Part shown: piece by piece, positions 18,520-28,139 of the stretch | How positions within the stretch are numbered: the stretch's first letter is position 1 | Layout: each line of letters begins with the position of its first letter | DNA from: Alentia gelatinosa | Lineage: Eukaryota; Annelida; Polychaeta; Phyllodocida; Polynoidae | Length of the DNA stretch: 64,000 bases | Direction: 5' to 3' | Assembly (NCBI GenBank): GCA_950022655.1 | Contig: OX465583.1 | Location: 37,165,360-37,229,359 of the forward strand | Position numbers and translations under genes: made by a program | The notes under the pieces: generated by a model | What the model was told of the DNA's origin: nothing | Databases searched by the model: none | The model's input: only the letters and a program-made list of their open reading frames with translations

Positions 18520-20420
18520 TAACAAAAATAAGAATCATAATAAAGACAATGTTAACAGCTTTATAAGGCAAGTATGATTAAGTGATAATGCGACATTTCT
18601 GAGCACTGTCTAAACATGCTCAAATCTGTGAACATTTTGAAAGATAATTCAATTTTTCACTGCATCCTGGACAAAGCGTGTGCATTTCATGGGAAGCAAT
18701 CGGATTGATCAATAAGACGACTCAGTGTATTAGTCTCAGTACTGTGCATGTTCAGAGTACATGTTCAGATTCAGTATAACCGTATACATGGTGGCGCCTC
18801 CTCTCGATCAATACCCGAACCAGCGTCTCGGTTTACAAACTATCAACCAATGGGAATGATCAAAACAATTCTTATTACCTGGGGGTAATTTGGAGCATTG
18901 GCAGTTGCTGGGTGTTGTATATTTCTATCCATGACTGTTTTTCCAATGGTCAGAATATAAGGATCTGTTCTAAATGCTATATGAGTTCATGGACGATCAA
19001 AGAGAGATCTATATATAAGAAGAAGAAGATTATGGTAGGTAAAACTCCACATGTATTATCCGTGTAGATCACGAGCATGGATGATACGTCCGCGGTGTAA
19101 ATACTCAGGGACAACTATTGCATCAGTAATGACATCACCCTTTGTCATTTATATAGGCCTAAACATAGGTAACTGGTGATTGCTGTTGATGATGTTTTAT
19201 GTATTTTATATTGAGTGAGGATGACATTGAGGGAGTGTGATAGGGAGAAAGGCAATGAACATGACTGAGGACTTGAGCACTTGCAATTGAGTTAAACTGC
19301 TAATAAACATGCAATTACAGGTATGCACATGGGGGATGAATATAGGCAACTACTGGACTGAGCAGATGAACGGTCCAGCCCAGCCCGGACGGTTGTAATA
19401 TACTCTTAATCCCCGAATAAAACGTGTAAAAACCCCAAGAAAACACCAAACAGAAAACTGCTGAATATATGGAGTTGGCCCAAGAAGTTACTTTTTAGAG
19501 CGTGTTTTCATGCGCTATATACATTGCCTAGAAGTTAGAGTGGACACATATACACCTTCAGCGCACTGCAAAGACACTATCCCTTCACTATCTGCATGCT
19601 ATTCACTGTGATATTGTGAAACGAGGAGAGGACCAGTGTCTCAGGGTCTTAGAGACGTGCCCAGCTGACCATGACCGATCACTCAAGACCGAAATAGCTC
19701 ATTGACCCACTGGTAATTGATATGTTTGGAACCTAGACAGTTGCAGAAAGGGCAAGTTGACTTCAGAAAACTATTCATATACTGAATCTAACCCAAACCT
19801 TTTAATTGTTTTGGTTTTGTGTGGTAAAACCCTTTCTTTCCCTTTTAATTGTTGTTCATTTATATGTGCACGCTCATTCATCAATCATGAATATTCTATT
19901 TGCTCCTAGTTTAGTTGACACCAGTGGATTAACAATGAGAGGAGATGTAAAATAGTAACCATTGTATTATATGATCTAGTGAATTAAAGAAGGGAAAACA
20001 GATGCTGCGAGTACTACTGTGAAAAGAAAGAGGGATATGAATACTACCGCACACTTGAATGTTTTTCCCCACAAATGACCATAACTACGCACTCATACCT
20101 ACAACCATACCCACCCACAAACGTATACGGCACAAGAATGAATCCCAAGAAACCAGTCTTTACTGATAATAGACAATAATTGAAAATAACCAGGTGGCGC
20201 CTGCGTAAATTGTAGGATATGCCTTTAAGAAAAGCAAAGTAACCGTGACATGTCGCCCATCAAGCATTGGACGCCGGTGCTGCCCCCAGGTGAAGTAGCG
20301 TGGAACTAATGGGAGTCTGAAACCCCATGGATATCAACAAAATGTGCATTGTGCTATGCTATACCCAACAACGGATATGGGCTCCAAGTATGTATTATAC
20401 TTTCCTATCGTGCGTTTTCC
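18520..20420. other. Intergenic DNA, no gene recognised
   Basis: AT-rich with scattered stops. I see no domain-like frame, RNA gene or clear repeat. It may hold the promoter and first exons of ZP gene B, which I cannot place. Confidence 0.5.
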
Positions 20421-20422
20421 AG

Positions 20423-20525
20423 GCTAGATGGCAGCTGATTCTCCTACACTCTTTGGCAGTTGGCACATTCTCAATTGTATTTGATTATAACTCCATTGAC
20501 GACCCTTATGAGACAGGGAATACTG
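20423..20525 (+). CDS. Candidate upstream exon of ZP gene B (NIDO-like?)
   Basis: Acceptor GCGTTTTCCAG and donor G|GTAAGT bracket an open frame ARWQLILLHSLAVGTFSIVF then DYNSIDDPYETGNTG. The pattern W-x-L-x-L, then F-x-I-V-F-x-Y, then GNTG vaguely recalls NIDO or adhesion-type modules found before ZP domains. The exit phase (1) matches the two-base entry of the exon at 21997. This is a plausible exon, not proven. Confidence 0.35.
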
Positions 20526-20663
20526 GTAAGTATCAAACGAATTAACTATTATAACATGTCGTCTCATGTATCAACTCCAGTAGCTTACTGTCATTGGGCA
20601 AAACCGTTATCAAAGTTACAGTAGATACTATTGAGTGTTAATTCAGATTTTTTTTTCAAATAT

Positions 20664-20690
20664 AGATGTCCCCTTTAACAGTTAGAACTG
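20664..20690 (+). repeat. Isolated unit of the acceptor-like tandem repeat
   Basis: TATAGATGTCCCCTTTAACAG is one unit of the array that resumes at 21675. The intervening 0.9 kb looks like a later insertion. Confidence 0.5.
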
Positions 20691-20764
20691 CACCATTGTG
20701 TGGGTCTTACTAGATAATCATTAGACCTGGGAGTAGCTAGATCTTTAGCTTCTATAATTGTATC

Positions 20765-21665
20765 ACTTTGTAGGTCGTAGAACTTTTCAAAGGTTTACTT
20801 GGGTGGCTTGACCACAGCAACACGGTGACCTCACATCACTGTAGTCCAATGTAATAAGGATGTACAATGAAATCTTGTTATACAACTTTGATATCCTGAG
20901 AAGCAATCCGTTGATATGTTATTTGATTAGAGCACTACAATTGTGCTTAACTCACGTCCACATTAGATGGTTTCATTAGTTCACAGCAAACTGTCACTCA
21001 TAAGTATAACAATTCAAGTACAAATAATAATTATCATGTAAATAGAATTGTTCAAACTTGTATAATCATTGATGAAGAGTCTTGCTTATCAAGATGGTTC
21101 GGTCGTTCACACTAATTTCGTTTCATTGTTCATAATTAGTCATTGGTAAACGTCCAAGTGCAAATGTAATGATTCATGACTCACTCATAGTCTATCAACA
21201 CTTTCCATGATATTAGTCCATTCCAATGTTCCTTTCTAACAAATCCAGTGTATCCTCTCTGTGTTCTCTCCCATTGACAGTTAGTTCCTTACATGTCGGT
21301 TTGTAAGTTACTCATACAGTAGGCAACTCCACGCAACTATCTTACTACCATAGGCGACTCCACTCCATGTTGAATGAAGCCTCCGGCACCTAGACTAAGC
21401 TCGTCCTCCAGCGAGGAGCGGCTTTCTCTCTCTAGTCCTCTACTAGATCTTAACCTCGTAATCAATGCCGCTCTGAGCAGCAACCACTGTTGCTATGTCA
21501 GCAACTCACTGATCATTCCCTTCCTTATACAGACGATCTGCTCTATGTCTAACTTCCAGCTATTGCCATCTTACTTCATGTTAGTGGCTCTTGTTCATAT
21601 GCCAAACCTTATTACAATATCCAGTTAAAACACTCATCACATAATCTCGAACAAGCGCGTAGAGC
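20765..21665. repeat. Dispersed repeat copy 1 (interrupted)
   Basis: Shares ACACGGTGACCTCACATC, CTCTGTGTTCTCTCC, GTCGGTTTGTAAGTTACTCA, CAACTCCACGC and ACAAGCGCGTAGAGCA with 22430-22945 in the same order. About 260 bp near 21380-21640 is extra here. Confidence 0.5.
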
Positions 21666-21669
21666 AGAA

Positions 21670-21996
21670 TGTATACATTTAGGTGTCCCCTTTAACAGTC
21701 TATATTTATAGACGTCCCCCCCAACAGTGTGAGTGTAAAAATGTCCCCTTTATTAACAGTCTGAATGTATAGGTGTTTCCTTTAACAGTGAGAATGTATA
21801 AATGCCTCCTTTAACAATCTGAAATTTCAGGTATCTCTTGTAACTGTCTAAGCGTATGGAATCCCCCCTCCCCCACCCATTAACACTCTAAACTGCATGA
21901 TGGCCAATCGAACAGTCTATAGATATCGCTTTTAACAGTGTTAACATATATGCGTTATTTTAAACAATTTGAATGTATAGATGACCCTTTTAACAG
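21670..21996 (+). repeat. About 31-bp tandem array ending in the exon acceptor of gene B
   Basis: Degenerate units of GTATAGATGTCCCCTTTAACAG followed by TCTGAAT. AACAG recurs at about 21698, 21727, 21759, 21788, 21915, 21938 and finally 21996. The last unit, ACCCTTTTAACAG, is the splice acceptor used by the next exon. Confidence 0.7.
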
Positions 21997-22163
21997 TCAG
22001 ATTGGACTGCGGTACTTTGGAGGCTCCCAAGATGAAAATTTCGTACCGCGGCGATGCTGTCGTCATATTTGCAGCGGGAAAACCGGGCTGTGTGGCCAAG
22101 GAGGTGGAACCGGCACACTTTGAGATCTATGATGCCCTAACGGACCCTTTCTGTCAGCCAGAG
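21997..22163 (+). CDS. ZP gene B exon: first half of ZP-N
   Basis: Acceptor CTTTTAACAG, donor GAG|GTGGGT (phase 0). It reads RLDCGTLEAPKMKISYRGDA and ends DPFCQPE. It corresponds to gene A exon 2-160. Confidence 0.75.
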
Positions 22164-25100
22164 GTGGGTCATTTTGTTCCCTAGTAACCAAGATCCAATT
22201 TGAATAGACAAGATACCCAAAAATTGTAAACGATACTCAAGTACGGACTTGTACAAGTCCATGACACAAGTAATCAAATAAGCATACATGTATTTATAAC
22301 ATGACATATTTGAAGATATGTATTTATTGCACTGTAGTGGGGGTGTAATTATTGACCCTTTAGTAGTTGTTTAGGTAGCTAGCTCATTATCTTATATTCT
22401 TCTGTTTTCTTACTTATGTAGAGAGTTTTAGGGGATAGAACTACTTGCTTAGCGGAGTCACCGAGACACGGTGACCTCACATCTCGATGACCTGAGAGAA
22501 GGAAAGACAAACACTGCAATTAAAGTTAATCGCTTTAATCTCCTGAGAGCAATCTGTATTATACAAATACAGGCAGTTTTATCCAATGCGATGATTTGGT
22601 CTCGTTGACCATGTTGTACAAACCAGATAATAAGATTTCAGCTTAATGTCCATAAATGTTCTGTTTCATTCAATCGCTCATAGTTCACATCGTCCTTGCA
22701 GTTGTTCACTGCAGTTCCTATGTTTTGCTGGATTTAGTCGCGAGTCCTAGTGTTCCTGGGTAGATGTTATAAGTTCAGTCCACACGTTCTGTGTTCTCTC
22801 CACTGAGAGATAGTTACTCACACGTCGGTCTGTAGGTAACTCACAGAACAGGGAATCCGCACATTGAATCTCTATAGTAGGCAACTCCACTCCTCACGGG
22901 ATGAAGTCTCAGACAAGCGCGTAGTGCATTATATGATAGACAATCAGTTGCATTTAGTAGTGAACGTATCCTTGTTAAGGTGTAACAAAGAGTAAGTCAA
23001 ATTCCTGATCTAATAAAGAATAAGTCAAACAAGAAATCACAGAAAATGGCACAAATAACTGCAATAAGAACAATGTAAGAAGACACCATCCCATCCACAC
23101 AGCAACCAATTATTCACTATTTAACCTTTACATCAATTAATATACATGTGTATTGCTTTGGTTTGCAGAGGTCAGCAGACTTCAAGGTATACTCATTAAG
23201 GCTGGTCATACAGATGGGGAACGTGCTGGTATATAACGATCCTGTACGTGAAGTAACATGCAACTACAGGAACCAGATATCTGGTCACGTGGTGGCGTCA
23301 CTAACTAACGTACAAGACGTACACGACAATTACGACATGTAGTAAGTACCTAACACTGATTCATGACACCTACGACATACATGTAGTGAGTACTTAACAC
23401 TGATTCATGATACCTGCGACATATATTGCTGTAGTGAGTCCTTAACACCGATTAAGGATACCTAGGATATGTATAATAGTGAGCATTTAACACTGATTTA
23501 TGACACCTGCGACAGGTATAAAAGTGAGTACCTTATAACACTGATCCATGACACCTACGACATGTAGTGAGTACTTAACACTGATTCATGACACCTACGA
23601 CAACTAAAGAGTATTGGATTATGAACTCCTGCTCTATGACTATGACATATTAACAATGTGATTGTATGGAACTTTCAAGGGAACAGAGTAGATTTGTACA
23701 AGTTTTATGTTATTGGTATTATACATAAAATAACATAAGGATGACTATCTAGGTGGCTAAGTAGTTGGGCATAGATACCTCTTGCCATTTCCTCTCTGAA
23801 TCATTAAACCATACGTTTACAGTGAGTTGGGGACGGTTCAAGATATCACACAACGTTCCAGCAATGTCACATTGTTCGTTCGGGACGTGTTTAACAATAA
23901 CGTGGAGGCATCGGAAATGGGAATTTACGTTCAGCTTGTGGCGGAGATGGATCCAGGTGAGTTCCCTGCTAACAGGCCTTAGCAAGCTGCAAATTAAGCG
24001 TATCTATCTATACACTAGTCTAATTACCAGGCTGCAAAATCTTCATATCTGCCAAATTACGAGTCTTAGAAGTCATATCTAAGAAGTCTGCCAAGTAACG
24101 AGTCTTGGCAAATTGTCACCCATTATCTGACTTATAACGAGTCTTAGCATATTAACAAATGGTATATCTTTGTTCCTTCTAGTCCTTTGTTATAATATAT
24201 TCATTGATGGATCACTTTTATATTTTCAGTCGAGGGTGAAGTGAGTTTCCGCATTCTTAACTGTCGTGCTATCAGTGGTGAACCGGGCAGTGTCCTTGTG
24301 TACAGTATTCTAATGAATGGGTGAGTTGCTTTACAGTGTCTATGTATATCATAAAGAACACGCTTGTCTTGTGAATATTAATGATATTGGGTCAGGTTGT
24401 TGTAAATTGCTGTCTGATACCGCGGGCTGACGGCAGTAATTGTGAGAAACCTGACGGAATAATTTACCCAATAATCAACACGACGTCAAGGTTTTGTTTT
24501 ATGTCTTTGAAAATAAAACTTCAAGTCGATTCCTAAGGTTCAGTGGACGATGTAGATAACCAAAACATGAAACAACAGTCGAGGGAACCGAATAATTCAT
24601 AACCCCTTCAGTAATTTGGTTATTCTCCAATACAGCAATAAACTGAAGTGAGTTAAAAGTAGTAACATAGGTGAATCAAACTCATTTATCCTAAATATGC
24701 CAAACCTTAGTGTGGGCCAAAATAATCAGGAAATCGCTTCAGAAGTCAATAAATAAGCTCTTTAACTCACAATTACCTACGAAAACGGCGCTACAGAGAT
24801 CTCTCCGTCTACGAAGAACTCCAGATGGCAGCACTGTAACAGGAGAACACCAAACTCCACTGACTCACGATTTGGAGTGTCAGAGGCGTGTGTGCACAAG
24901 AAAGCCACTCAATGGTCACCGCAACTGCATTGCCTTCCTTTGGTCAATCAAAAGCCAACAACTATTCGCATCTTGATCTTGTTTACTGAAAGTACATGAG
25001 GCCGCTTTCCAAGCTAGATTAGTCTTTCATTTATAATGTAATTATTCATATCTGCTATAATGTCACGTCTTAACATCTTTTTCTATATATGTTGATCGGC

Positions 25101-28088
25101 TCACCACCAGGAGGAGCTTTAGCCACTACACTGTTTTCCCTCTCTCACTACAATATAGTTTCGGAGCAAATAAACCCCCAAAGCCAAGACTTTCGTGAGT
25201 GTGGAGTTATATTTTGAACACATTGAAAGGGCCCTTGAGCAATATCAAATGTCTGATGAGCCTCTACAGCTACCATGATATACTTCCCTGAGTAATACCT
25301 TCTGGTCTAATCGACTTATCACTTTCTAATAATTGTTCATTAACGTTATTTATCATATACCCATCTAGTATATTTGATAATTACGTACTGCTGCTCCTGA
25401 TGCAGTATAAATAGTGTACTGAACCCTGTTCAGTACCACGTTATACTGAAACATCAGCAGTGTGTGGGCTTTCATGTTGAAATGTCTTCTATGCTAATAT
25501 ATGTTAAGCTAATATATGTTGATATTTTATTTATTTTGGGTATGCAATATATATATAACGACCCACCATATTTGAAAATGCTATAATACTAGTGCACGGT
25601 CAGGTATAAATACCAATTTTCCTGGTTGTCAGCCAATGTAGAGAGTCAGTGCGACATCACTCAATGATGTCACACTTGACAGTGCAATATATCTATAGTG
25701 GTTAGGATAGTTCCAGGGGCGTCAGAACATTTTCAAAGTGGGAGGAGGGGAGGGGGGGGGCGACCTGAAAAATTGCTGACTTTTTTCTTGGTATTGAGTT
25801 AGACTTTGAGATTGACTTACTGTGAAATTCGAAAAATCTGAGAAAAGTCAGGTCGTTATCTTCATTACACGCGAAAAAGTCAGACTTTGATATCTTACCA
25901 TGGGGAAAATCAGGGCTTAGCCATCATTGCACGCTAAAGAGTCAGACTTTGATATTTTTCCACTGTGAAAAGTCAGGACTTAGCCATCATTGCACAGTAG
26001 AAGGTCAGACTTTGACATATTTTCATGGTGAAAAGTGAGGGCTTTGCCCTAATTGCACGCTAAAGAGTAAGACTTTGATATTTTACCACGGTGAAAAGTC
26101 AGGGTTCAGCCATCATTGCACAGTAAAAGGTCAAAGTTTGACATATTTCCATGGTGAAAAGTAAGGGCTTAGCCATCTTTGCATGCTAAAGAGTCAGACT
26201 TTGACACTTTTCCACGGTGAAAAGTCAGGGCTTAGTCATCATTGCATGCTAAAAGGTCAGACTTTGACATATTTCCATGGTAAAAAGTCAGGGCTTAGCC
26301 ATCTTTGCACACTTAAGAGTCAGACTTTGATATTTTACCATGGTGAAAAGTCAGGGTTTAGCCATCATTTCATGCTAAAGAGTCAGACTTTGACACTTTT
26401 CCATGGTGAAAAATCAAGACAGTTTTTACACTTGATTGAGTTAGATTCAAAGGTGCTGACTTATTTGGGACTGGCAAAAAAGTGGGCGGGGGGGGGGGGG
26501 GGGGCGGCCGGCCCCTGCCCTTCCCCCTATTCTGACGCCACTGAGTTCTAAAACACCATTTAAGTTAGCATCACTGTGGGGAAAGCACACGGCCACGTCC
26601 TCTTTTCATGTCTGCCTATCCGTTTTTCTCAGATGTGGGGACGGTAACGTGATCCAACCAAATCGTGGTTTCTTTACGTATCAAACGACGAGGGCTGACG
26701 GCACGTCAGTGCGCATAGCGCGCAGCGTCTACTTCCAGACGTTCTCCCTGCTGAGGAACCAGCGCCTGGAGTTTGAGTGTGACTACGCCGTCACCAGCGA
26801 CAACAGCACCGACGGAGTAGGTCCTCCCACCTTGTGGTTTGTTTTGGAACTAGACTAGCGACTTCGTCGTATCGTATTCATGCTAAATCGTGCCTTTTTA
26901 TATATAGTAGGTAAATACACGACAGTGGGCCACGTTGGTAGTGGTAGGGAAGGGAATGGTGGGTGAATCGGCTATTATCTCATGAGACACAGCGAACTGT
27001 TGCCAAGAACCAGCAGAGTTCTCAATGGGTTATTATTCGGCATGACATGGCAGAGCGGCACAGTGTACTGTCTATGCTTGTTCCCGAGTGCTAGTCGACT
27101 ATGTTGTCCATGATTTGTAGTAACCAGCGAAATTGGGATCTCATTTGTTTCTCACGAGAACAGTAGATCAGAAAACTACAATAATAAACTTTGATTTCGG
27201 CATTCTTCAAAGTAAATCATAAGAGAAAAAGTATATCTATGTAAAGTCCTACAAAAAAGAAGAACAGGTTCGAATTTTTTCCCTACACGAGAATCTCACT
27301 CCCGTGGGGCTTCAATCTCCCACCCTAGATTGGGTTCACTCTGTCCCTATGTGCGGGAGATTCTCCAAGCGGATTCGACGGAATTCTAACGTTTTAAATG
27401 TAGTAGGTAATCATTGACTGATGGACATGCAGTAGTAGACTTGCTCAAGTCTTTGATTATAAACAGATATCAAATGATTGACGAAAATCAGAATAAAGTT
27501 CATTGTAATATGCATCATTGCCTGACTGCCCCCTGTGTCACTATGAGGTGGAGTGTAGGGGAAGCGGGGGGTGGGGTGGAGTGGGGTGAGGGAGGCGATG
27601 GCCGCAGACACGGAGGCAGGGCAGAGGGACTGAGGCCAGTCTAATGCAGTAGCGCCGGGCTGTTATGATAGAGTGAAGATGAATAGCTGAGATTTTGACC
27701 ACGTGAGATGGCGCCATGTCCAAAAATTAGACGTTTTCAGTTTAACATAAACCAGCAATATAGTCATCACCCCAGCCGCTAATGGCAAGGTGTTTTGCCT
27801 TTAGAATATTGGTAATGTGGATATATATCCTTTTCGACATAGACATTGTGTTCTCCTAGTCCACAGAAATGGAATATGATGAATATTATTCTAATAATCT
27901 AGTACGGTATTTCTAGCATACGTGGAACATTGATTGTACTCTTACTCTACTCACTGTTGTTTCAATTTATGATAAAAGTAAAGGACGCCACAGCAGTGTA
28001 TTATCTTAATCACTTGCCTCATCCTCACTCATTTCTTTTATATTTTCCTTTACAGAAATCCTGCCTTAGCAGTAACGCCCTGAAGTAA
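21997..28088 (+). CDS. ZP gene B: ZP-domain protein lacking anchor, 6 exons, 5' partial
   Basis: Spliced model: exons 21997-22163, 23169-23341, 23823-23956, 24230-24320, 26633-26816 and 28056-28088. This yields an open 259-residue C-terminal part that keeps frame at every junction. It has the same exon order, phases and eight cysteines as gene A (DCG, PGC, PFC, VTCNY, LNC, GGC, FEC, KSC). It ends KSCLSSNALK-stop, so it lacks the furin-type site, hydrophobic propeptide and transmembrane helix present in gene A. It may be a secreted ZP protein that cannot form standard filaments, or a decaying duplicate. Exons upstream of 21997 are not secure. Confidence 0.8.
22430..22945. repeat. Dispersed repeat copy 2 in intron of gene B
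   Basis: Partner of 20765-21665, with ACACGGTGACCTCACATCTC, TCTGTGTTCTCTCCACTGAG, GTAGGCAACTCCACTCC and GACAAGCGCGTAGTGCA in the same order. No coding capacity seen. Confidence 0.5.
23169..23341 (+). CDS. ZP gene B exon: second half of ZP-N
   Basis: Acceptor GGTTTGCAG. It reads RSADFKVYSLRLVIQMGN and PVREVTCNYRNQ, ending in codons NYDM plus TA before donor GTAAGT (phase 2). It is 27 bp longer than the gene A exon. Its 3' end and donor form the first unit of an intronic tandem array. Confidence 0.75.
23330..23615 (+). repeat. About 45-bp tandem array carrying the exon donor of gene B
   Basis: Units resemble TACGACATGTAGTGAGTACT then TAACACTGATTCATGACACC. GTAAGT or GTGAGT-like steps recur at about 23342, 23386, 23434, 23479, 23524 and 23567. 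The first is the splice donor of the exon; the others lie in the intron. Confidence 0.78.
23823..23956 (+). CDS. ZP gene B exon: linker and start of ZP-C
   Basis: Acceptor CGTTTACAG and donor G|GTGAGT (phase 1). It reads ELGTVQDITQRSSNVTLFVR and ends EMGIYVQLVAEMDP, with one NVT sequon. The phases equal those of gene A exon 3. Confidence 0.78.
24230..24320 (+). CDS. ZP gene B exon: ZP-C strand with LNC
   Basis: Acceptor ATATTTTCAG, donor GG|GTGAGT. It reads EGEVSFRILNCRAISGEPG and ends YSILMNG. It is 91 bp, as in gene A. Confidence 0.82.
24321..25713. other. Intron 4 of ZP gene B, part before the hAT-like element
   Basis: AT-rich DNA with no recognisable gene. Near 24825 TCCAGATGGCAGCA resembles a CTCF-type core. 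Near 25380-25450 a short inverted GTACTG...CAGTAC motif occurs. Confidence 0.4.
25714..26543. mobile_element. hAT-like non-autonomous element with 62-bp minisatellite
   Basis: Starts CAGGGGCGTCAGAAC and ends TTCTGACGCCACTG, hence a terminal inverted repeat CAG(G/T)GGCGTCAGAA. Both sides carry AGTTC (25709-25713, 26544-26548), a 5-bp target duplication. The body has eight or more 61-63 bp units (GTCAGACTTTGA, GGTGAAAAGTCAGGGCTTAG, CCATCATTGCA) between two G-rich runs. The CAG-type ends suggest hAT; hAT usually makes 8-bp duplications, though 5-bp lineages are known. Confidence 0.72.
26633..26816 (+). CDS. ZP gene B exon: ZP-C core
   Basis: Acceptor GTTTTTCTCAG, donor GGA|GTAGGT. It reads CGDGNVIQPNRGFFTYQ, RSVYFQTFSLLRNQRL and FECDYAVTSDNSTDG. 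It is 184 bp, like gene A exon 5, with clear residue-by-residue similarity. Confidence 0.87.
26817..28055. other. Last intron of ZP gene B
   Basis: Contains an inverted GAGAATCTC...GAGATTCTC pair at about 27290-27366 and a G-rich stretch (27545-27635). No coding exon is recognised, so a hidden alternative last exon with a membrane helix was not found here. Confidence 0.5.
28056..28088 (+). CDS. ZP gene B last exon, early stop
   Basis: Acceptor TTTCCTTTACAG, phase 0, reading KSCLSSNALK then TAA. The Cys is the eighth ZP cysteine, aligned with ASC of gene A exon 6. AATAAA follows 44 bp later, so this is probably the true 3' end. Confidence 0.68.
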   Translation, partial: KSCLSSNALK

Positions 28089-28131
28089 TCTCTCCTGTCA
28101 ACCATTTTTGCTGGATTTCCTGAGAGATTAG

Positions 28132-28137
28132 AATAAA
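28132..28137 (+). terminator. AATAAA polyadenylation signal, ZP gene B
   Basis: AATAAA 44 bp after the gene B stop, supporting 28086-28088 as the real terminus. Confidence 0.6.
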
Positions 28138-28139
28138 AT

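Noticed and set aside
26183..26551. 122-codon frame with a 21-residue repeated peptide
   Set aside because: It is the hAT-like minisatellite read in one frame; unit length varies between 61 and 63 bp, so frame is not maintained across the array.
27285..27370. Inverted GAGAATCTC pair resembling an RNA hairpin gene
   Set aside because: The loop is long and the stem short; no promoter or known RNA family motif was seen.
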